This document shows, one piece after another, positions 42,708-45,561 of a stretch of DNA of 45,561 bases. The DNA is from Acidimicrobiaceae bacterium. Its GTDB lineage: Bacteria; Actinomycetota; Acidimicrobiia; Acidimicrobiales; RAAP-2. The translations under genes and the position numbers were made by a program. The DNA lies in contig DAHVAJ010000109.1 in the NCBI GenBank assembly GCA_027314705.1, positions 1 to 45,561 of the forward strand. Reading direction: 5' to 3'. The notes beneath the pieces are model-generated. The model saw only the letters and a program-made list of their open reading frames with translations. It made no database searches and was not told the DNA's origin. Within the stretch, counting starts at the first letter, position 1. Each line of letters starts with the position of its first letter.

Positions 42708-43478
42708 ATGGACCCTCCGCACCCGGCCGATCACGGCGCCGCCGCTCCTGGGACCCCGGCCGACGACGCCAACGCCGCCATCTGGCGGTCGGACGAGATG
42801 GTCGAGCACTGGGTGGCCGGCGTCGACGACCGGGCCCGCGGGCGGGCCCCGCAGTGGCGTCTCATGGCCGAACTGCTCCCCTTCGCCACCCACGACACCT
42901 TCACGTTCCTCGACCTCGGCGCCGGCACCGGCGCGGCGGCCCGGGTCCTCCTCGACTTCTTCCCGGCCAGCCGGGCGGTGCTGGCGGACTTCTCGGAGCG
43001 GATGATCGACGAGGGGACCCGGGCCCTCGCCCCGTACGAGGGTCGGTTCGAGTTCGTAACGTTCGACATGGCGGGCGGCGACTGGCCACCGGACCTGCCC
43101 GCCCCCTTCGACGCCGTGGTGACCTCCCAGTCCGTCCACCACGTGGCCGACGAGCGCAAGCGGACCCTCTTCGCAGAGATCCTCGACCGGTTGGCCCCGG
43201 GCGGCTGGTACCTGAACTTCGACCCCGTCGCCACCGACGACCCCCTCGTCGAAGCGGCGTGGCGGCGGGTCAACGACCGCCGCGACCCCGCGGCCGCCGC
43301 GCACCGCGCCCACCGGACCCCCGAGGAGGCGGCGCGCTGGGAGAACCACGTCCGCCACCTGGCGCCGCTCGACCGTCAGGTGGGCGACCTGCGGGCGGCC
43401 GGGTTCGAGGCCGTGGACGTCTACTGGAAGCAGCTCGACTACGTCATCTACGGAGGCCGGCGGCCGGCGGGCCGCTGA
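42708..43478 (+). CDS. Class I SAM-dependent methyltransferase
   Basis: The 256-residue protein has the Rossmann methyltransferase order: helix region IWRSDEMVEHWVAGVDDRARGR, motif I TFLDLGAGTGAAARVLLDFF, acidic loop AVLADFSERMIDEG, post-motif FVTFDMAGGDWP, motif II FDAVVTSQSVHHVADERK and LAPGGWYLNFDPVA. The SQSVHH stretch and the length resemble small-molecule or quinone-type methyltransferases, but the acceptor cannot be named. No ribosome-binding site is seen, consistent with leaderless expression. It converges with the aldehyde dehydrogenase gene. Confidence 0.88.
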   Translation: MDPPHPADHGAAAPGTPADDANAAIWRSDEMVEHWVAGVDDRARGRAPQWRLMAELLPFATHDTFTFLDLGAGTGAAARVLLDFFPASRAVLADFSERMIDEGTRALAPYEGRFEFVTFDMAGGDWPPDLPAPFDAVVTSQSVHHVADERKRTLFAEILDRLAPGGWYLNFDPVATDDPLVEAAWRRVNDRRDPAAAAHRAHRTPEEAARWENHVRHLAPLDRQVGDLRAAGFEAVDVYWKQLDYVIYGGRRPAGR

Positions 43479-43493
43479 GGCCCGGCCCGCCGG
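43464..43493. terminator. Bidirectional terminator hairpin
   Basis: CCGGCGGGCC (43464-43473) pairs perfectly with GGCCCGCCGG (43484-43493) around a 10-base loop that contains the methyltransferase stop codon. It stands between two convergent genes. No T-run follows on either side. Confidence 0.5.
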
Positions 43494-43505
43494 GGAGGTC
43501 GACGC

Positions 43506-44999
43506 TCAGCGCCCGCCGGCGATGGTCTTGGTCTCGAGGTACTGCTCGAACCCCTCGACGCCGTTCTGGCGTCCGAGCCCGCTGGCCTTGTACCCCCCGA
43601 AGGGCGAACCGGCGCTGTAGTAGACCCCGCCGTTGACGCTCACCGTGCCGGCCCGGATGCGGCGGGCCACGGCCAGGGCCCGCTCCTCCGAGGCCGAGGT
43701 CACGCCCCCCGAGAGGCCGTACTCGCTGTCGTTGGCGATGCGGACGGCGTCGTCCTCGTCCTCGAAGGGGATGAGGACCACGACCGGTCCGAAGATCTCC
43801 TCCCGGGCGATGGTCATGGCGTTGTCGACGTCGGCGAACAGGGTGGGCTCGACGTAGTAGCCGCGGTCGAGGTGGGCCGGCCGCCCGCCGCCGGTCACCA
43901 GCCGGGCACCCTCGCGGAGGCCGGACTCGACGTAGCCGAGCACCCGGTCGCGTTGGCGGGCGCTGATCAGGGGCCCCTGGATGGTGCCGGGGTCGGTCGG
44001 GTCGCCGTAGGTCACGGTCGCCATGGCCGCGGTGGCCAGCTCCACGGCCTCGTCGTAGCGCGACCGGTGGACCAGCGTGCGGGTCAGCATGGCGCAGCCC
44101 TGGCCGGCGTGGAGGCACGAGAAGCCGAGGTAGGCCAGCTTGGACTCGAGCGGTGCATCCTCCAGGATGATGTCGGCCGACTTGCCGCCGAGCTCGAGGA
44201 AGAGGCGCTTGAGGGTCGGTGCCGCAGCGGCCATGATCCGCCGGCCGGTGGCCGTCGACCCGGTGAAGGAGATGAGGTCGACGCGGGGATCGGTCACCAG
44301 CTGCTCCCCGAGCAGGTGGTCCGAGGAGGTGACGACGTTCACCACACCCGGGGGGATGTCGGTCTGCTCCCCGATGAGGCGGCCGATGCGGGTGGCGTTC
44401 CACGGCGTGTCGGGGGCGGGCTTCACGACCAGGGTGTTCCCCGTGGCCAGGGCCTGGCCGAGCTTGCCCAGGAGGATCTCCACCGGGTAGTTCCACGGGA
44501 TGATGGCGCCGACCACGCCCACCGGCTCCTTCACCACGCGCTGCCAGCTGGGCACCCCGAAGGCGTGGTTGTCGGGCAGCGGGCGCTCCCAGCCGAAGCG
44601 GTCGATCTGCTCGGCCGGCCACAGGAGGGCCTCGGCCAGCGGCGCGTCGAGCTGGGCCAGGTAGGTGGTCATGACCGGGCAGCCGACCTCGGCCACCAGC
44701 TCGGACCGGAGGAGCTCCTGCTCGCCGACGATGGCCTCGTGGAGCTGCCGGAGGCACCGCTGGCGCAGGGCGCGGTCGGTCGACCAGGCCGTCGCGTCGA
44801 ACGCCCGCCGGGCGGCGGCGACGGCCCGGTCCATGTCGGCCGCGGTGGCGTCGGCCACCGGCCCGAGGACCTGTTCGGTGGCCGGGTTGACGTTCTCGAA
44901 GGTACCGCCCCCCGTGGCCTCGACCAGGCGCCCGTCGATCAGCATCCGCAGCTCACCGGGGGGGAGCACCGACCCGTCGGACGGGGGGGAGGTCGTCAT
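43506..44999 (-). CDS. Aldehyde dehydrogenase (NAD(P)+-dependent)
   Basis: The 497-residue enzyme of the ALDH superfamily oxidises an aldehyde to an acid. Hallmarks are VGAIIPWNYPVEILLGKLG (Asn of the oxyanion hole), VVKPAPDTPWNATRIG, FTGSTATGRRIMAAAA, LFLELGGKSADIIL (general base Glu), GQGCAMLTRTLVHRS (catalytic Cys), EEIFGPVVVLIPFEDEDDAVRIANDSEYGLSGGV and SPFGGYKASGLGRQNG. It resembles the broad-range aldehyde/betaine-aldehyde type. The ATG follows GAGGAGCC on the minus strand. An acyl-CoA ligase gene lies behind it on the same strand, 240 bases upstream. Confidence 0.95.
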   Translation of the reverse strand: MTTSPPSDGSVLPPGELRMLIDGRLVEATGGGTFENVNPATEQVLGPVADATAADMDRAVAAARRAFDATAWSTDRALRQRCLRQLHEAIVGEQELLRSELVAEVGCPVMTTYLAQLDAPLAEALLWPAEQIDRFGWERPLPDNHAFGVPSWQRVVKEPVGVVGAIIPWNYPVEILLGKLGQALATGNTLVVKPAPDTPWNATRIGRLIGEQTDIPPGVVNVVTSSDHLLGEQLVTDPRVDLISFTGSTATGRRIMAAAAPTLKRLFLELGGKSADIILEDAPLESKLAYLGFSCLHAGQGCAMLTRTLVHRSRYDEAVELATAAMATVTYGDPTDPGTIQGPLISARQRDRVLGYVESGLREGARLVTGGGRPAHLDRGYYVEPTLFADVDNAMTIAREEIFGPVVVLIPFEDEDDAVRIANDSEYGLSGGVTSASEERALAVARRIRAGTVSVNGGVYYSAGSPFGGYKASGLGRQNGVEGFEQYLETKTIAGGR

Positions 45000-45239
45000 C
45001 GTGGCTCCTCAGGGCTGGCCGGCGGGCCCGAACGGCCCCGACCGGGCGCCCGTCGAGGCGACCGGATCATCGGGGGAGCGCCGGCACCGCCGTCCGACCG
45101 GTGGTCTCCCCGCCGCCCGGATGGTAACGACGCGCTCGCCCGGCGGTCAAGGAGCACCTCGCCGGGACGGGACCCGGGCGCCCGGCCGGCGGGACCGGGC
45201 GCGCCGACGGCCCGAGGGGGCGACCCGCCCCGGGCCCGT

Positions 45240-45561
45240 TCAGACGATGTCCGAGCCCCGCCCCTCCCAGTAGGGATCGCGGAGGCGCCGCTTGAAGAGC
45301 TTGCCGCTCGGGTCCCTGGGCAGGGCGGCGACCACGTCGAGCGACCGCGGGCACTTGTAGGGGGCGAGCCGGGCCCGGCACCACTCGATGAGGGCCCCGG
45401 GTGTCACCGCCGCCTCCGGGCCGGTGAGTTCGACGACGGCCTTGACCGCTTCGCCCATCTCGCCGTCGGGCACGCCGAAGACGGCCGCGTCGACCACGGC
45501 GGGGTGCTGGAGCAGGACGTGCTCCGCCTCGCGGGGGTAGATGTTGACGCCGCCGGAGACG
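45240..45561 (-). CDS. C-terminal end of an acyl-CoA synthetase (AMP-forming), partial
   Basis: The frame is open to the right window edge, so the start lies outside. The visible 106 residues begin VSGGVNIYPREAEHVLLQHP, the A8 hinge region of ANL-superfamily ligases. They continue VVDAAVFGVPDGEMGEAVKAVVEL and end with ARLAPYKCPRSLDVVAALPRDPSGKLFKRRLRD, where the Lys of SGKLFKRRL is the catalytic lysine that helps make the acyl-adenylate. Such ligases activate fatty or aromatic acids with CoA, which fits the dehydrogenase and thioesterase nearby. Confidence 0.93.
   Translation of the reverse strand, partial: VSGGVNIYPREAEHVLLQHPAVVDAAVFGVPDGEMGEAVKAVVELTGPEAAVTPGALIEWCRARLAPYKCPRSLDVVAALPRDPSGKLFKRRLRDPYWEGRGSDIV

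Noticed and set aside
45000-45239. Possible gene or RNA between the aldehyde dehydrogenase and acyl-CoA ligase genes
   Set aside because: No start with a ribosome-binding site, no domain and no convincing hairpin; it probably holds only the aldehyde dehydrogenase promoter.
1-45561. CRISPR arrays, insertion sequences, integrases, rRNA genes
   Set aside because: No regularly spaced repeats, transposase or integrase motifs or rRNA sequences were seen on either strand.

Overview
The window is very GC-rich, densely packed bacterial DNA. Many genes start with GTG, many neighbours overlap by 4 or 8 bases, and several genes carry a TANNNT -10 box only 6-7 bases before the start codon, as in leaderless actinobacterial genes. 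Together with the acyl-CoA dehydrogenase, amidohydrolase and methyltransferase gene content and a '[14 protein letters not shown]' repeat, this suggests a high-GC actinobacterium, most likely of the Acidimicrobiia. That placement is an inference from gene style; no ribosomal RNA or marker gene is present.

Layout. 1-1413: the end of a membrane-anchored protein, tRNA-Gly(GCC), then a scar made of a frameshifted copC-like gene facing a truncated MFS transporter fragment. 1414-3934: an acyl-CoA dehydrogenase and a convergent nitronate monooxygenase-like gene. 4208-9281: a xyloside operon (xylA, GH3 glycosidase, xylB) with a 54-base duplication across the xylA/GH3 junction. 9329-11067: a ribbon-helix-helix-like gene and glycerate kinase, transcribed divergently. 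11125-17469: a cobalamin riboswitch followed by five translationally coupled genes. These are a secreted alpha/alpha-barrel protein, a membrane-anchored DUF4430 protein, and the EcfT, double EcfA and S components of an ECF importer. The first two proteins correspond to the two domains of animal intrinsic factor/transcobalamin, which makes this the most interesting system here.

17502-23397: RNase Z and a DUF167 gene share one 22-base divergent promoter. A GNAT-AAA+ fusion, an NTF2-like protein, an aldo/keto reductase and a biotinyl-carboxyltransferase fusion follow. 23507-28234 (minus strand): a UDP-sulfoquinovose synthase homologue, a universal stress protein, a histone-deacetylase-like enzyme with a DsbA-like partner, and an aldo/keto reductase. 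28409-34457: a MacAB-type ABC export operon with two different adaptor proteins and a lipoprotein. 34506-38376: a SnoaL-like protein, a SixA-like phosphatase, then murL and murD2, an alternative route for placing D-glutamate in peptidoglycan. 38433-45561: a redoxin-like protein, a ferritin-like protein, ferredoxin, acyl-CoA thioesterase, amidohydrolase, methyltransferase, aldehyde dehydrogenase and the end of an acyl-CoA synthetase, suggesting fatty acid or aromatic catabolism.

I saw no insertion sequence, transposase, integrase, CRISPR array or rRNA. Functional calls rest on motifs and family resemblance read by eye; no database search was run.
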